Below, piece after piece: positions 1 through 8,687 of a stretch of 64,000 nt of DNA. The number at the start of each line of letters is the position of its first letter. Position 1 is the stretch's first letter. This DNA is from Streptomyces rhizoryzae. Lineage in GTDB: Bacteria; Actinomycetota; Actinomycetes; Streptomycetales; Streptomycetaceae. Made by a program: the position numbers and the translations under genes. The stretch spans positions 19,789-83,788 of the forward strand of contig NZ_JALMUV010000039.1 in NCBI RefSeq assembly GCF_023155275.1, in the 5' to 3' direction. The notes beneath the pieces were generated by a model. The model had not been told where the DNA came from, searched no databases, and was given only the letters and a program-made list of their open reading frames with translations.

Positions 1-161
1 TCGTGATCCGGCACGCCCGCCGGCCAGGCCGACTTCGCATGGCGCAGCACGATCAGACGGGCGGCCCCGGGCGTCGCCGCCGGCGGTGCGGGCGCCCGGC
101 GGGCCGCTGCCGCGGCGGACGCTCCCTCGGCACAGTCATCCATCAACGGGACCCTACCCAT
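1..161 (-). CDS. SixA-like phosphohistidine phosphatase, N-terminal part only
   Basis: Read leftward from an ATG at 161, the frame starts with an alanine/proline-rich leader of about 35 residues and then RLIVLRHAKSAWP, the signature of SixA-like members of the histidine phosphatase superfamily. The His of LRHAKSAW would be the phosphorylated nucleophile. These enzymes remove phosphate from phosphohistidine on signalling proteins. The gene runs off the left edge after about 53 residues, so the remaining catalytic residues cannot be checked. An in-frame ATG at 143 is an alternative start. Upstream of 161 is a GGGAGG tract about 12 bases away, so the start is uncertain. The family call rests on the one motif. 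Confidence 0.72.
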   Translation of the reverse strand, partial: MGRVPLMDDCAEGASAAAAARRAPAPPAATPGAARLIVLRHAKSAWPAGVPDH

Positions 162-202
162 GAGCCCCCTCGTCCTCCCGGCAGCCGTGCCCCGGCGCCC
201 GG

Positions 203-712
203 TCACGGGGACAGCGTGGGCGTGCCGCCCCGGGCGTACGCCGGTGACCACAGGACCTCGGTCGCGACGCCCCGCAGGCGGGCGTACTCGACCAGGTGCC
301 CCATGGCGTCCGGCCCGTCGTCGCAGGAGCCGTCGGGGGAGCCGTCCCAGACCGCGAGGAGCGTGGCGCAGGAAGCGATCAGGCGCTCGTCCGCCGCGAC
401 GCACTCGGCGGGGTCGGCCGGGTCGTACGTCATGAGCCGGACGTGTGCGGAGAGGTAGAGCAGTTCCCCGGCCGCCGCCCGGTCGGCCTCCGGGAGCAGC
501 GCGGGTTCGGACTCCTGGGCCGGCAGCACCGCCACCATCGGCACGCCCGTCCTCCGGGCGGCCCGCCCGATGGCCAGCGGCAGCCCCCGGCCCGCGCGGA
601 CGACCACGGTGGCGCCCGGCGGGGCGATCCGCCGGAGGGTTTCCCGCACGTCCTCCTGTAGCAGCTTCAGCGTCGGCGCGGTGAGGTCACTGTGCCCAAC
701 GACGGCGATCAC
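203..712 (-). CDS. Small Rossmann-like (SLOG-type?) protein of unknown function
   Basis: A 169-residue protein starting at GTG 712, with GAGGAG about ten bases upstream. The N-terminus VVGHSDLT resembles the first strand and loop of SLOG-type nucleotide-binding Rossmann proteins, and a second hydrophobic strand (ATVVVRAGRGLPLAIG) follows. A conserved-looking segment, TLLAVWDGSPDGSCDDGPDAMGH, cut here only to show the run of acidic and Gly residues, could form a ligand loop near residues 122-143. There is no signal peptide or membrane segment. It lies alone, in the same direction as the SixA-like gene to its left but 41 bases upstream, so the two could be co-transcribed. Function is not known; nucleotide sensing is an inference from the fold-like pattern only. 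Confidence 0.6.
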   Translation of the reverse strand: MIAVVGHSDLTAPTLKLLQEDVRETLRRIAPPGATVVVRAGRGLPLAIGRAARRTGVPMVAVLPAQESEPALLPEADRAAAGELLYLSAHVRLMTYDPADPAECVAADERLIASCATLLAVWDGSPDGSCDDGPDAMGHLVEYARLRGVATEVLWSPAYARGGTPTLSP

Positions 713-960
713 CGCCGGTCAACTCCTCTCACTTGCCTGCGACACCCGGATACCTACCCCGGGTAGGCGTCCGGGGTGCGTACGACGGGCGCGGCCGGGC
801 GAACCGGCCGCGATGCGCTCACTCCGTCCTCATGACGACCCCATTACGCACCCATCCGCCCCGATGCGGACCTCACTCCGTCACTTCTTCTTCACCCCGT
901 CACGTCTTCCTCACGTGATCGTTTCGTTCCGCGACGCGGCGGGGGCCGGCGCGCGAGGCG

Positions 961-1164
961 TCACTTCTGCGCGTGCGAGCCCAGGTAGAACAGCAGGGCC
1001 AGGAAACCGAGCAGCAGATGGCTTCCGGCCACGTAGATGAACACCCGCCAGGACGCGCCCCGTTACTTACGGGCCTCGGACATGCCGCCGCCGAACGACG
1101 GCTCGTCGGCCGCGGAGTCGGCGGTGTCCGGGGCGGGACGGTCTGCGGTGTGGACGTCGGTCAT
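961..1164 (-). pseudogene. DUF6126-like small membrane protein gene interrupted by in-frame TAA
   Basis: One continuous high-GC3 reading frame of 68 codons runs from ATG 1164 to TGA 961, but codon 34 is TAA (1063-1065). The part before it is a polar 33-residue leader ending MSEARK. The part after it is a typical single-pass membrane tail with WRVFIYVAG, then HLLLGFLALLFYLGSHAQK, which resembles small Streptomyces membrane peptides of the DUF6126 kind (from memory). The membrane segment has no plausible start codon of its own behind the TAA. TAA is also the rarest stop in such genomes. This is therefore either a one-base nonsense mutation, a sequencing error, or programmed readthrough. I favour a pseudogene. 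Confidence 0.6.
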
Positions 1165-1587
1165 GGCGGTGCTTCTCTCGTCCTTGCTTCTCTTGCCCTC
1201 TGGGTGCTGCCGGGTGGGGCGGGGCGGGCGCGGCCGGCTCGTACCCGACGCCGAAGAGACGAAGGCGAACTGCGAGACCCTTCGATTCTAAGGCGGGGCG
1301 GCACCGGGCCCGGCCCGGGCCCCGGTGCACGAGCGCGGCCGGCGCCGCGGTCAGCCGGCGACCCGCACCACCGGCTGCACCGCCCACCAGGTCCGCACCA
1401 CTTCCACCGGCGCCACCACGTCCTCGAACGCCATGGCGGCGGGCCGGGCAGGCCGTACCGCTGGGGGCGCTGCGCGACTGGGTGGAGGAGAACCTTGACG
1501 CCTCCAGGTCGGCGGCGTCCCGGGCGACGGGCGGGTGGGTGGCGCGCGGGGTGCGGTGGCGGGAGCGCCCGAGGGGGCGCGCGGAGG
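1165..1587. other. 423-base intergenic stretch, no supported gene
   Basis: Between the interrupted small membrane gene and the S51 peptidase. The open frames here are proline/arginine-rich and lack a start with a ribosome binding site. One short plus-strand stretch near 1455-1500 reads VPLGALRDWVEENLDAS, which looks protein-like but is isolated and could be a remnant. I see no hairpin or promoter that I would defend. Confidence 0.4.
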
Positions 1588-2334
1588 TTACGGCACCGGC
1601 GGCAGCCGACGCGGCTCGATGCGTTCCTCCACCGCCGCGTCGCCGTCCCGGGTGACCACGTAGGCGCCCTTGCCGGGTACTTCGCTGACCGCCTCGACCA
1701 GCTCGGTGCCCCGATAGACCAGCCCCACCCCGTCGTCCGTGCAGTGCGCGGACGGCAGGGCGCCCGCCGCGACCATCCGGTGGATCAGCGGCCGCCGGCC
1801 CGGATCGACGTCGTAGTGCACGCCGTTGCCGTACGGGAGGAAGCCGAGCGCGTTGGTGACCGGACGCAGTTCCGGTCCGAACGAGTCGGTCGCACCGCCC
1901 TGGAACCAGCAGAGCGATCCCGCGCTGACCCCGCTCAGCACGACCCCCGCCTGCCAGGCGCGGCGCAGGATGCGGTCCAGTCCGTGGACCCGCCAGACGG
2001 CCAGCAGATTGGCCACCGAGCCGCCCATCACCCAGACCACGTCCTGCGCGAGGACGGTTTCCTCGACGTCCGCCACGTTGGGCATGGGGAACAGGTGCAG
2101 CGGCGTCAGGTCGAAGCCCGCCACCCGGGCGGCCTCGGTCATCCGGGAGGTGAAGTGCTCGGCGTCCCCGATGGCGGTGCCGACGTAGAGCACGCGGGGG
2201 CGCCGGCCGTGCGCACCGGAGAGTTCGACCGCGTGGTGCACCAAGGAGTTGAACGTCACCATGGTGCGGCCGCCCGCCCGGTGCCCTCCGGACGTCGCGA
2301 GGATGGTGGGTTGGGGTCCGTTCGTCATGGTCAT
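1588..2334 (-). CDS. Peptidase S51 (peptidase E-like) family protein
   Basis: A 248-residue protein starting at ATG 2334, seven bases downstream of GAGG. It belongs to the peptidase S51 / type 1 glutamine amidotransferase-like group: an early strand TILATSGGH, a middle block VWVMGGSVANLLAVWR, and the nucleophile elbow GVSAGSLCWF with the candidate catalytic Ser in G-V-S-A-G. Known S51 enzymes (PepE, cyanophycinase) cleave Asp-X or cyanophycin-type bonds by a Ser-His-Glu mechanism. The HYDVDPGRRPLIH segment further on is in the right place for a family His. No signal peptide, so cytosolic. Neighbours give no substrate clue. Family assignment is good, substrate is unknown. Confidence 0.85.
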   Translation of the reverse strand: MTMTNGPQPTILATSGGHRAGGRTMVTFNSLVHHAVELSGAHGRRPRVLYVGTAIGDAEHFTSRMTEAARVAGFDLTPLHLFPMPNVADVEETVLAQDVVWVMGGSVANLLAVWRVHGLDRILRRAWQAGVVLSGVSAGSLCWFQGGATDSFGPELRPVTNALGFLPYGNGVHYDVDPGRRPLIHRMVAAGALPSAHCTDDGVGLVYRGTELVEAVSEVPGKGAYVVTRDGDAAVEERIEPRRLPPVP

Positions 2335-2597
2335 GACCCTACCTCGGGGGTCGGTGGCCTCGGGGCGCTCCCGCGGCCGGTCCGCCGCCCGGTGTCCGTC
2401 GTCAACGGGCCTGCCGTTTCCCGTGGTTGCGCTGTCACGGCAGGCGGCAGGGGGCTGGTCGCCGGGCCTTGTCAGTGGCCACCGTTATGGTTGCCGGCAG
2501 AACGATCGGCAGGACGAGCAGCCGGGCGTGCAGCCGGGCGAGCAGGACGAAGCGGCAGGCCGGGCGCGGCCGTTCACACAGGGGGCGGGCCCGGAGC

Positions 2598-2816
2598 GTG
2601 TCCCTAGCCGAGCAGATACCCGGTCTGTGCGGGCTGTGGGCACTGGACGGTGGCGTCCCGGGGCGCTCCTACGGCGCGGAGGCGGTCCTGGCCCGGGGCA
2701 CCGGCTGCAACGCCAACGAGCTGGGCTGGCTGATGGACGGCCCGGATCCGGACCGGTGGCCCGTGGTGGTGTGGCGGCGTCACGACGAGCCGGCCTGGGC
2801 GGGGATGTACGGCTGA
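2598..2816 (+). pseudogene. Possible SUKH (SMI1/KNR4)-like C-terminal fragment
   Basis: From GTG 2598 the frame reads 72 residues with a distinctly protein-like stretch AEQIPGLCGLWALDGG and then GWLMDGPDPDRWPVVVWRRH, which matches the late strand pattern of SMI1/KNR4 (SUKH) immunity-type proteins (W, then GPDPD.WPVVVW). The N-terminal third of a normal SUKH protein and its final helix are missing, and the codons before 2598 turn arginine-rich. SUKH proteins are commonly immunity factors against toxins. It sits directly before a CU044_2847 gene, another conflict-associated family. Probably a decayed gene; it might also be a short real protein. Confidence 0.4.
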
Positions 2817-2938
2817 CCGTCGCGCCAGGCCATCGCCTACGCTGGCGACCGCGACCACCACGCACACCGTGACGCCGCGGGCGTGCCGGGGTGGTCCGCG
2901 CGCGGCGGGGCGGAAGCGACGATCCCTGGGAGACCGAT

Positions 2939-3292
2939 GTGGCGGACCTGGTAGCCGTTCCGGTTGACGGTGAGGGCGACGGACGGGTGGTGGTCTTCGA
3001 GACCGACGCCGCACTCCTCCCCACCGGAGCTGTTCCCCCTGGTGTGGAAAGCGTCGCCGGCCAGGACGGGGGCATCGCCCGGGCCAAGGTTTCCCTGGAG
3101 GAGGCGCTGGCGCAGGTCCGCCCGGCGCTGACCCAAGTGGCGCGCACGGTACGGGAGATGGAGCCGGACGAAACGCTGATCACCTTCGGACTGAAGGTGG
3201 GCGGCAGCGGCACGGTGATCGTGGCCAAGGGCACCGCCGAGGTGAACTTCGCGGTGACCCTGCGGTGGACGCGAGCCCCCGGGACCACCTGA
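2939..3292 (+). CDS. CU044_2847 family protein (trypsin-co-occurring domain 1)
   Basis: The start is chosen as GTG 2939 because GGGAG lies six bases upstream and the product then begins MADLVAVPVDGEGD, as family members do. The 117-residue protein has the arrangement of the CU044_2847 / Trypco1 family: an N-terminal strand pair with VVVFETD, a central helix VSLEEALAQVRPALTQVA and the C-terminal pattern PDETLITFGLKVGGSGTVIVAKGTAEVNFAVTLRW, given in part. Such domains accompany trypsin-like proteases in actinobacterial conflict and signalling systems. No protease gene lies next to it; the only trypsin-like gene here is 25 kb away. Its partner and role are unknown. Confidence 0.75.
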   Translation: MADLVAVPVDGEGDGRVVVFETDAALLPTGAVPPGVESVAGQDGGIARAKVSLEEALAQVRPALTQVARTVREMEPDETLITFGLKVGGSGTVIVAKGTAEVNFAVTLRWTRAPGTT

Positions 3293-3361
3293 CCGGCCCG
3301 GCGGCCTGACGTCGACGAGCGCGGCGGCCCTCAGCGGTGATCGTCGGCGAGCGCGCGGCCC

Positions 3362-5086
3362 TCAGCGGTGGTCGTCATCGGGCAGCGGTGCCGACCAGAT
3401 GAGGCGTGTGCCGCCGTCGGGCGGTGCCTCGACGGTCAGTTCGCCGCCGGCGTCCTCGGCGCGCCGGGCGAGGTTCCGCAGTCCGCTGCGCCGGCCGCCG
3501 GCACCGCGGATGCCCACGCCGTCGTCGGTCACGGTGAGCGTCAGCCGGCGGTCGTGGAGCGCCAGGGAGACGTCCGCCGCGCCGGCCCGGGCGTGCCGGG
3601 CGATATTGCTCAGCGCTTCGCCGAGCACGGCCAGCACGTGACCGGCCAGCTCCTCCGGGACGTCGGTGTCCAGCAGACCGGCCATGTGGAGGGCGGGGGT
3701 GAAGCCCAGGGTGCGGGACGCCTCCTCCAGCGCGGTGACGGTGCGGGAGCGCAGGCCCTGCCGGTCGCGTGCGGTGTCGCGGGTGCGCAGCCCGAAGATG
3801 GTGGAGCGGATGATCTTGATGGTTTCGTCCAGGTCGTCCACCGCGCGCAGCAGCCGCTCGCCGGCCTCCGGGTGATCGACGAAGCGCACGGTGCTCTGCA
3901 GGGTCATCCCGATCGCGAAGAGCCGCTGGATCGCCAGGTCGTGCAGGTCGCGGGCGATCCGGTCGCGGTCCCTGAGCAGGGTCACCTGGTCCGCGGCCGC
4001 CCGCTGCTCGGCGAGCTCCATGGCGAGCGCGGCCTGACCGGCGAACGTCAGCAGCGGTGCGGTCTCCGGCTCGGTGAACGGGGCGCGCCCGCGCAACCGG
4101 GCCAGCAGCAGCACACCGCGGATCCGGTCGCCGGTGGCCATCGGCACCGCGACCGCGGGCCCCAGCCCCCACCAGCGCGGCGGGCCGGTCGTGACGCGCG
4201 GATCGTGTTCGATGTCGTCGCTGATCAGGGGGCGTTCGGCGGCCAGCGCGGCGCCCGCGAACGAGCCGTGGCGGGGGAGGACCAGACCGCGGTGGGCGTG
4301 CGCGTCGACACCGGAGGCCAGCGCCATGCGGAGGCGGTCGCCCTCGGCCGGCAGCGCCAGGACCCCGAGATCGGCGGAGAGGATGCGCACCGCATGATCG
4401 AGGATGGTGGCGAGCACGTCGGATTCCCGGGCCCCCGGCAGCAGCCCGGCGACGATCTCGCTGTTGGCCTCCAGCCACTCCTGCCGGTTGCGGGCCTCCT
4501 GGTAGAGCCGGGCGTGTTCGATGGCGCCGCCGGCGGCCACCGCCAGCGTCGTCAGCAGCGTCTCGTCGTCCTCGGTGAACGACCCGCCGCCGCGCTTCTC
4601 GGTCAGGTACAGATTGCCGAAGACCTCGTCCCGGACCCGGATCGGGACCCCCAGGAACGAGTGCATCGCCGGGTGGTGCGGCGGGAAGCCGTAGGAAGCG
4701 GGGTGCTCACCCAGTTCGTCGAGCCGGAGCGGAACGGGGTGCCGGATCAGTTCGCCGAGGATGCCGTGGCCGGCCGGCAGGTCGCCGATGGCCTTGAACT
4801 GCTCCTCGGACAGGCCGGCCGGCAGGAACTGCCGGAGCCTGCCGTCCGGGCCGATCACCCCGAGCGCGCCGTACCGCGCGTCGGCGACGACCACGGCGGC
4901 CTCGACGATCTGGCGCAGGACCTGCTGCACGTCCAGCCCCGCGCCCACCGACAGGATGGCTTCGAGCAGCAGATGCTGCGACCGGCCCGAGGGCTCCTGC
5001 ACCGTGCGCAGCCGTTCCAGCAGTTCCCGCGGCAGCGCGTGCAGCAGCGGCCGCGCGCCGTCCGTCCGTCCGGGATTCTCGCCCAC
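3362..5086 (-). CDS. GAF-GAF sensor histidine kinase (DevS/DosS-like)
   Basis: A 574-residue kinase from GTG 5086, with GGAGG four bases upstream. Two GAF domains (about residues 40-190 and 205-360) are followed by a HisKA_3 dimerisation segment with DRIARDLHDLAIQRLF, His382 being the predicted phosphorylation site, and an HATPase_c domain with the N box GEALSNIARHA and G box DDGVGIRGAG. This is the DevS/DosS-type layout. DevS GAF domains bind haem to sense O2, CO or NO; haem binding here is not proven. No membrane segments and no response regulator next to it, so it is an orphan kinase. The long GC repeat upstream separates it from the divergent DUF402 gene. Confidence 0.9.
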   Translation of the reverse strand: MGENPGRTDGARPLLHALPRELLERLRTVQEPSGRSQHLLLEAILSVGAGLDVQQVLRQIVEAAVVVADARYGALGVIGPDGRLRQFLPAGLSEEQFKAIGDLPAGHGILGELIRHPVPLRLDELGEHPASYGFPPHHPAMHSFLGVPIRVRDEVFGNLYLTEKRGGGSFTEDDETLLTTLAVAAGGAIEHARLYQEARNRQEWLEANSEIVAGLLPGARESDVLATILDHAVRILSADLGVLALPAEGDRLRMALASGVDAHAHRGLVLPRHGSFAGAALAAERPLISDDIEHDPRVTTGPPRWWGLGPAVAVPMATGDRIRGVLLLARLRGRAPFTEPETAPLLTFAGQAALAMELAEQRAAADQVTLLRDRDRIARDLHDLAIQRLFAIGMTLQSTVRFVDHPEAGERLLRAVDDLDETIKIIRSTIFGLRTRDTARDRQGLRSRTVTALEEASRTLGFTPALHMAGLLDTDVPEELAGHVLAVLGEALSNIARHARAGAADVSLALHDRRLTLTVTDDGVGIRGAGGRRSGLRNLARRAEDAGGELTVEAPPDGGTRLIWSAPLPDDDHR

Positions 5087-5551
5087 GGGACCTCCGCCGC
5101 GGCCGGGGTCCGCGCCCGGCCACACCCCCACGGTAGTGCGGGGGGCCGCATCGCACCGCTTCTCGGACGCGGTGTGCGCGCTCGCCCGCGGTGCGTAGCC
5201 GGGACCGGGCGGGGGCGAGGCCCCGGTGCGCGGCGGGCGCCCGGGCGGGCCGGGCGAGAGCCCCCGGGCCCCGGGCCCCGGGCCCCGGGCCCCGGGCCCC
5301 GGGCCCCGGCCTCCGGGCCCCGGCCCCGGCTGCCGTGCGGCGCCGGTGTCGCGCCCAGGGTGCCGCCGGTTGCGCCCCTGGGCCCGTGGCGAAATCCGGT
5401 GGCCCCACCCGTCCCGCCCGGGAGAAGGTGCACTCGGCACCAGACGGCTCGCGGCCGGACGGTCGGCGATCGGACGGTCGGTCGGCGATCGGACGGTCGG
5501 CCATCGGGCGGCTGGTGTCCGGACGGAACGGTGGCGTGGAGAGGGGCGGAC
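5087..5551. repeat. Divergent intergenic region with GGGCCCC tandem array and second repeat set
   Basis: Six perfect tandem copies of the 7-mer GGGCCCC occupy 5266-5307, flanked by partial copies out to about 5330. Each unit is self-complementary with its neighbour, so the tract can fold into many alternative hairpins. A second set lies at 5456-5504: CGGACGGTCGGCGAT, CGGACGGTCGGTCGGCGAT and CGGACGGTCGGCCAT. The region separates the divergent histidine kinase and DUF402 genes and must hold both promoters, but no -10/-35 pair is convincing. Confidence 0.7.
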
Positions 5552-6070
5552 ATGGCGGACGGCACGGTGCTCACGACCGGCGGCGAGGTGCACGTCACCC
5601 TGGTCAAGGCGGGGCGTACCAAGGTGCGTTACCCCGCGACGGTGGTGCGTGACGACGGCGTCCGGGCGGTCGTGCGGGCCCCCTGGGCGCGGCCCGGCGT
5701 ACGGGACTTCGGGTTCGTGCGGTTCGAGCCGGGGGACCTGTTCACCGAGCACTACTGGCGCGACCGCTGGTACGCGGTGAAGGAGGTCAGGGCCGCGGAC
5801 GGCACGCTCAAGGGCTGGTACTGCGACGTGACCCGGCCCGCCGAGGTCGGCGCGGACGGGATCGCGGTGGAGGACCTGGACCTGGACCTGTGGTGTGCGC
5901 CGGACGGCGGGCCGGTGCTCCGGCTGGACGAGGACGAGTTCGCGGACAGCGGCATCGCGGAGCGCGATCCGGCCGCGGCGGCCCGGGCCCGCAGCGCCCT
6001 GGAGGAACTCGACGCGCTCGCCCGCGCCGGGCGGCTGCCGGCGCTCACCGGCCCGCCGACGGCCCCCTGA
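5552..6070 (+). CDS. DUF402 domain protein (FomD/nucleotide phosphatase-like fold)
   Basis: A 172-residue protein from ATG 5552 behind GAGGGG. The core (residues about 55-135) has the DUF402 pattern: EHYWRDRWYAVKEV, then GTLKGWYCDVTRPAEV and EDLDLDLWCAPDG. Family members such as FomD and Ntdp hydrolyse nucleoside di/triphosphate or cytidylyl-phosphonate bonds with divalent metals, using the Y.D and DLDLD carboxylates, all present here. The C-terminal helix is acidic. No fosfomycin genes are nearby, so the substrate is unknown. Its last 26 bases overlap the 3' end of the convergent patatin gene. Confidence 0.82.
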   Translation: MADGTVLTTGGEVHVTLVKAGRTKVRYPATVVRDDGVRAVVRAPWARPGVRDFGFVRFEPGDLFTEHYWRDRWYAVKEVRAADGTLKGWYCDVTRPAEVGADGIAVEDLDLDLWCAPDGGPVLRLDEDEFADSGIAERDPAAAARARSALEELDALARAGRLPALTGPPTAP

Positions 6071-8687
6071 CCGGCCCGGCGCGGCCGTTGAGCCACCCGG
6101 CCCCGACCGGCCTGCGGAGCCGCCCGGCCAGGCCGCCGCACACGAAGCACAGCCCGAGCAGCGCCCCGGCGGTCTGCTCGCCGGCCTGCTTCACCACCGT
6201 CGGCACCTGGAGCGGGTCGCGCCGGTAGGCTTCGCGGGCGCGGTAGCGGACGTAGGCGGTCGGGACCCGGCGCACCGGACTGCGCTGACGGCGCGTCAGT
6301 TTGCGGTCGGGGCCTTCCAGATCGGCCGGTTCGGCGAAGGTGGACCGGCCGTATTCCACCGCCCTCCGCCAGACCCTGAGCCAGCCGGGAATTCCGGGGG
6401 TGTCCGGATTCCCCGCGTCATTGAGCAGCCGCATCACGGCATCACCGATCTGGGCGGCATTCCGTATTCCCTCCGGCGTCCTGGCGTGCCGCAGGAGCAG
6501 TTCACTGTCCTTCGCGCCCAGTTCCCGGAGGTGCTCGGCCATCCATGCCCGGGCCTCTTCCGCGGTGCGCCGTTTTCCGGTGGCCTGGTCCGGGGGAGCC
6601 TCGGCGGCCAGGATGGCCCGGTGCAATTCGCGCTCCGCCTGTTTGCGCTCGTCCTTCCCCAGACCGCTGAGCAGGCCGAGCAGGTGGTGGGCGGCGTCCA
6701 GGCGGCCCCAGGTGAAATCGGACTGCCGCCAGTCGGGATTGGCGAAGGCGCCGAAGTGGGAAAGGCGCGTCCCGTACAGTTTGCGGTCGCCGAAGTCGTC
6801 CAGGTGATCCTCGTGGAACAGCGGGCTCATGGTGTCCGGCCCGAGCCGCAGAAACGCGAATTTCGGGGAGAGCGGCTCCACCAGTTTCGACGGCGGCGCG
6901 TAGACCCGGGTGAGGACCTCCACGATCAGACCGGCCGTGACCACGTCCTCGGCGCTCCAGCCGTTGTGGAGTCCCGCCGACGACATCGCCCGCACATAGC
7001 TCTCGCTCGCCGCCACGACGATGCGGCGCAGGCATTCCGGTACGCCGAGCCGGGTGAACACCTCGTCGTAGAGGTGGGCGGCCCCTTCCTCCGCCAGGTC
7101 GTTCGGGTCGGCGGTCGCCCGCAGTTCGGAGTCGAGCGCGTCCCCGACGGCGAGTACCTGGCGCAAGCACCTGCTGATCCGCTGCCCGCCCTCCGACAGC
7201 GCCTGCTGCACGGCTTCGTCCTCCTGGTGGCCGAGCAGTTCGAGGAGGTGGCCGATGAGGCACTGGATGACGCGTTCCGCCGCGATGATCCCCCAGTTCC
7301 ACGGCTGGTCGGCGGTGAATTCCAGCGGCTGGTCGTAGCAGGGGATCCAGCTGGGGTGCCGCCAGCCGCCGTCGCCGCTCCGGTGTGCGCCGAGGACGCC
7401 GTCGATCCGTGTGCTGTCCAGTTCCGGGGTCACGATGAGGGTGCTGATGTCGCTGCTTTCACTGATCCGTTTGCGCAGGTCGTAGAGGAGGGCGGCGGCC
7501 CGGCTGCGGCGGTACTCGTTGGTGAGGTTCCCGGCGACGCTCCGGATGTGTGCGTAGAGCTTTCCGTCGCCGTGGTTCCGCGGGTCGCTCAACCGCTGGA
7601 AGAGATCGAGCTGTTGGTCCCGGATGCTCGACCCGAGGCGTGCGGCGAGGTCCTCCATTCCGGACCGGAGATTCACCTCCTGCGGGTAGCGGATCGCGTT
7701 CAGCGCCGCGGTGTGCCACCTGATCTCCCCGCACAGCTCCTGCTTTGTGCTCTCCTGCGCCAGCCGCCCGATGGACGGGACGACGTACACCACGACGCGC
7801 TTCATGGGCCGGTCGAGTTTCCGCCGGGTGATTTCCGCGAGTACCGGGCCGAACGGTGCGTTGTTCAGGACACCGCCGTCGATGACGCAGCTGGCCGGGA
7901 AATCGAGATCGGGGTCCGGCAGGACCCTGCGGTCCAGCATCGGGTATTCCGAAACCGGCGGGAACGCGACGGGGAATCCGGCGGTGGCCCGGGCGGCCCG
8001 GACCAGCGCCGGGAGATCGCCGTTGGTGAAGTGCGAGACGGGCCGCTGGGCGAATTCCCAGTTCCGCAGGTCGTTCGTCTCGTAGGTGATCTGGATGTCC
8101 TCCTGCTGGAAGCGGTAGAGCCGCCGGTGGTCGCGGATCTGGAATTCTGTTCCGAAGCCGTCCCGGTAGGTCTGGTTGCGCCCGTCCAGCGCCGTCGCCG
8201 TGACGAAGAGGGTGACCGGGTGCCGGCTGCGGCCCGCGCCCCCCTCGATACCGCGCACCGCCCTGTCCACCTCCGCGGTGAAGGTGTCACCGTTGAGCAC
8301 GCTCTTCTCGGGCGGCGGGTCCAGCAGCTTGCGCAAGGACGCCGCGTTCACCCACAGGTCGCTGAGCGGCGGGAGTTTCGCACCGCGGGCGATCGCCGCC
8401 GCCAGGATCAGCCCGTTGATCCCGCCGGCCGACGTCCCCGAGATGATGTCGATGACGATTTTGGTGCCGGCCTTGCGGGCCAGCCGCTGCCAGATCCGGA
8501 AGATGGCCCGGTCCCGTTCGCCGATGCCGTCGGCGGTCCCGTCCGCATCCGGGGCGGCAGCCGAGGCCCGGCGCAGCAGATCCATCTCGTGCGTCACCCC
8601 GCCCATCCACACGGCGAGGCTGACGCCACCGTTCAGGACCAGCGCCAGCCGGGTTTCGTGGGAGGCCACCGGCAGGTCCGTGGTCAT
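6045..8687 (-). CDS. Large patatin-like phospholipase/acyl hydrolase (DUF3376-type)
   Basis: An 880-residue protein. ATG 8687 is chosen because AAGGGG lies six bases upstream; the ATG two codons earlier has the tract too close. The N-terminal patatin domain shows the oxyanion loop NGGVSLAVWMGG (residues 19-30), the nucleophile elbow GTSAGG with Ser86 and the catalytic dyad partner in VIDGGVLNN (Asp270). It resembles the patatin-related family (TIGR03607) with a long C-terminal DUF3376-like region of about 550 residues. Expected activity is lipid acyl hydrolysis. No signal peptide; a hydrophobic GLCFVCGGLAG segment lies near the C-terminus. The 3' end overlaps the DUF402 gene on the other strand. 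Confidence 0.88.
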   Translation of the reverse strand: MTTDLPVASHETRLALVLNGGVSLAVWMGGVTHEMDLLRRASAAAPDADGTADGIGERDRAIFRIWQRLARKAGTKIVIDIISGTSAGGINGLILAAAIARGAKLPPLSDLWVNAASLRKLLDPPPEKSVLNGDTFTAEVDRAVRGIEGGAGRSRHPVTLFVTATALDGRNQTYRDGFGTEFQIRDHRRLYRFQQEDIQITYETNDLRNWEFAQRPVSHFTNGDLPALVRAARATAGFPVAFPPVSEYPMLDRRVLPDPDLDFPASCVIDGGVLNNAPFGPVLAEITRRKLDRPMKRVVVYVVPSIGRLAQESTKQELCGEIRWHTAALNAIRYPQEVNLRSGMEDLAARLGSSIRDQQLDLFQRLSDPRNHGDGKLYAHIRSVAGNLTNEYRRSRAAALLYDLRKRISESSDISTLIVTPELDSTRIDGVLGAHRSGDGGWRHPSWIPCYDQPLEFTADQPWNWGIIAAERVIQCLIGHLLELLGHQEDEAVQQALSEGGQRISRCLRQVLAVGDALDSELRATADPNDLAEEGAAHLYDEVFTRLGVPECLRRIVVAASESYVRAMSSAGLHNGWSAEDVVTAGLIVEVLTRVYAPPSKLVEPLSPKFAFLRLGPDTMSPLFHEDHLDDFGDRKLYGTRLSHFGAFANPDWRQSDFTWGRLDAAHHLLGLLSGLGKDERKQAERELHRAILAAEAPPDQATGKRRTAEEARAWMAEHLRELGAKDSELLLRHARTPEGIRNAAQIGDAVMRLLNDAGNPDTPGIPGWLRVWRRAVEYGRSTFAEPADLEGPDRKLTRRQRSPVRRVPTAYVRYRAREAYRRDPLQVPTVVKQAGEQTAGALLGLCFVCGGLAGRLRRPVGAGWLNGRAGPVRGPSAGR

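Noticed and set aside
2427..2816. A 129-residue gene from 2427
   Set aside because: The first 57 codons are arginine-rich without a ribosome binding site; only the 3' part looks like protein.
3368..6070. A 900-codon open frame on the plus strand over the histidine kinase
   Set aside because: It is the antisense of the kinase; only its last 173 codons, the DUF402 gene, are real.
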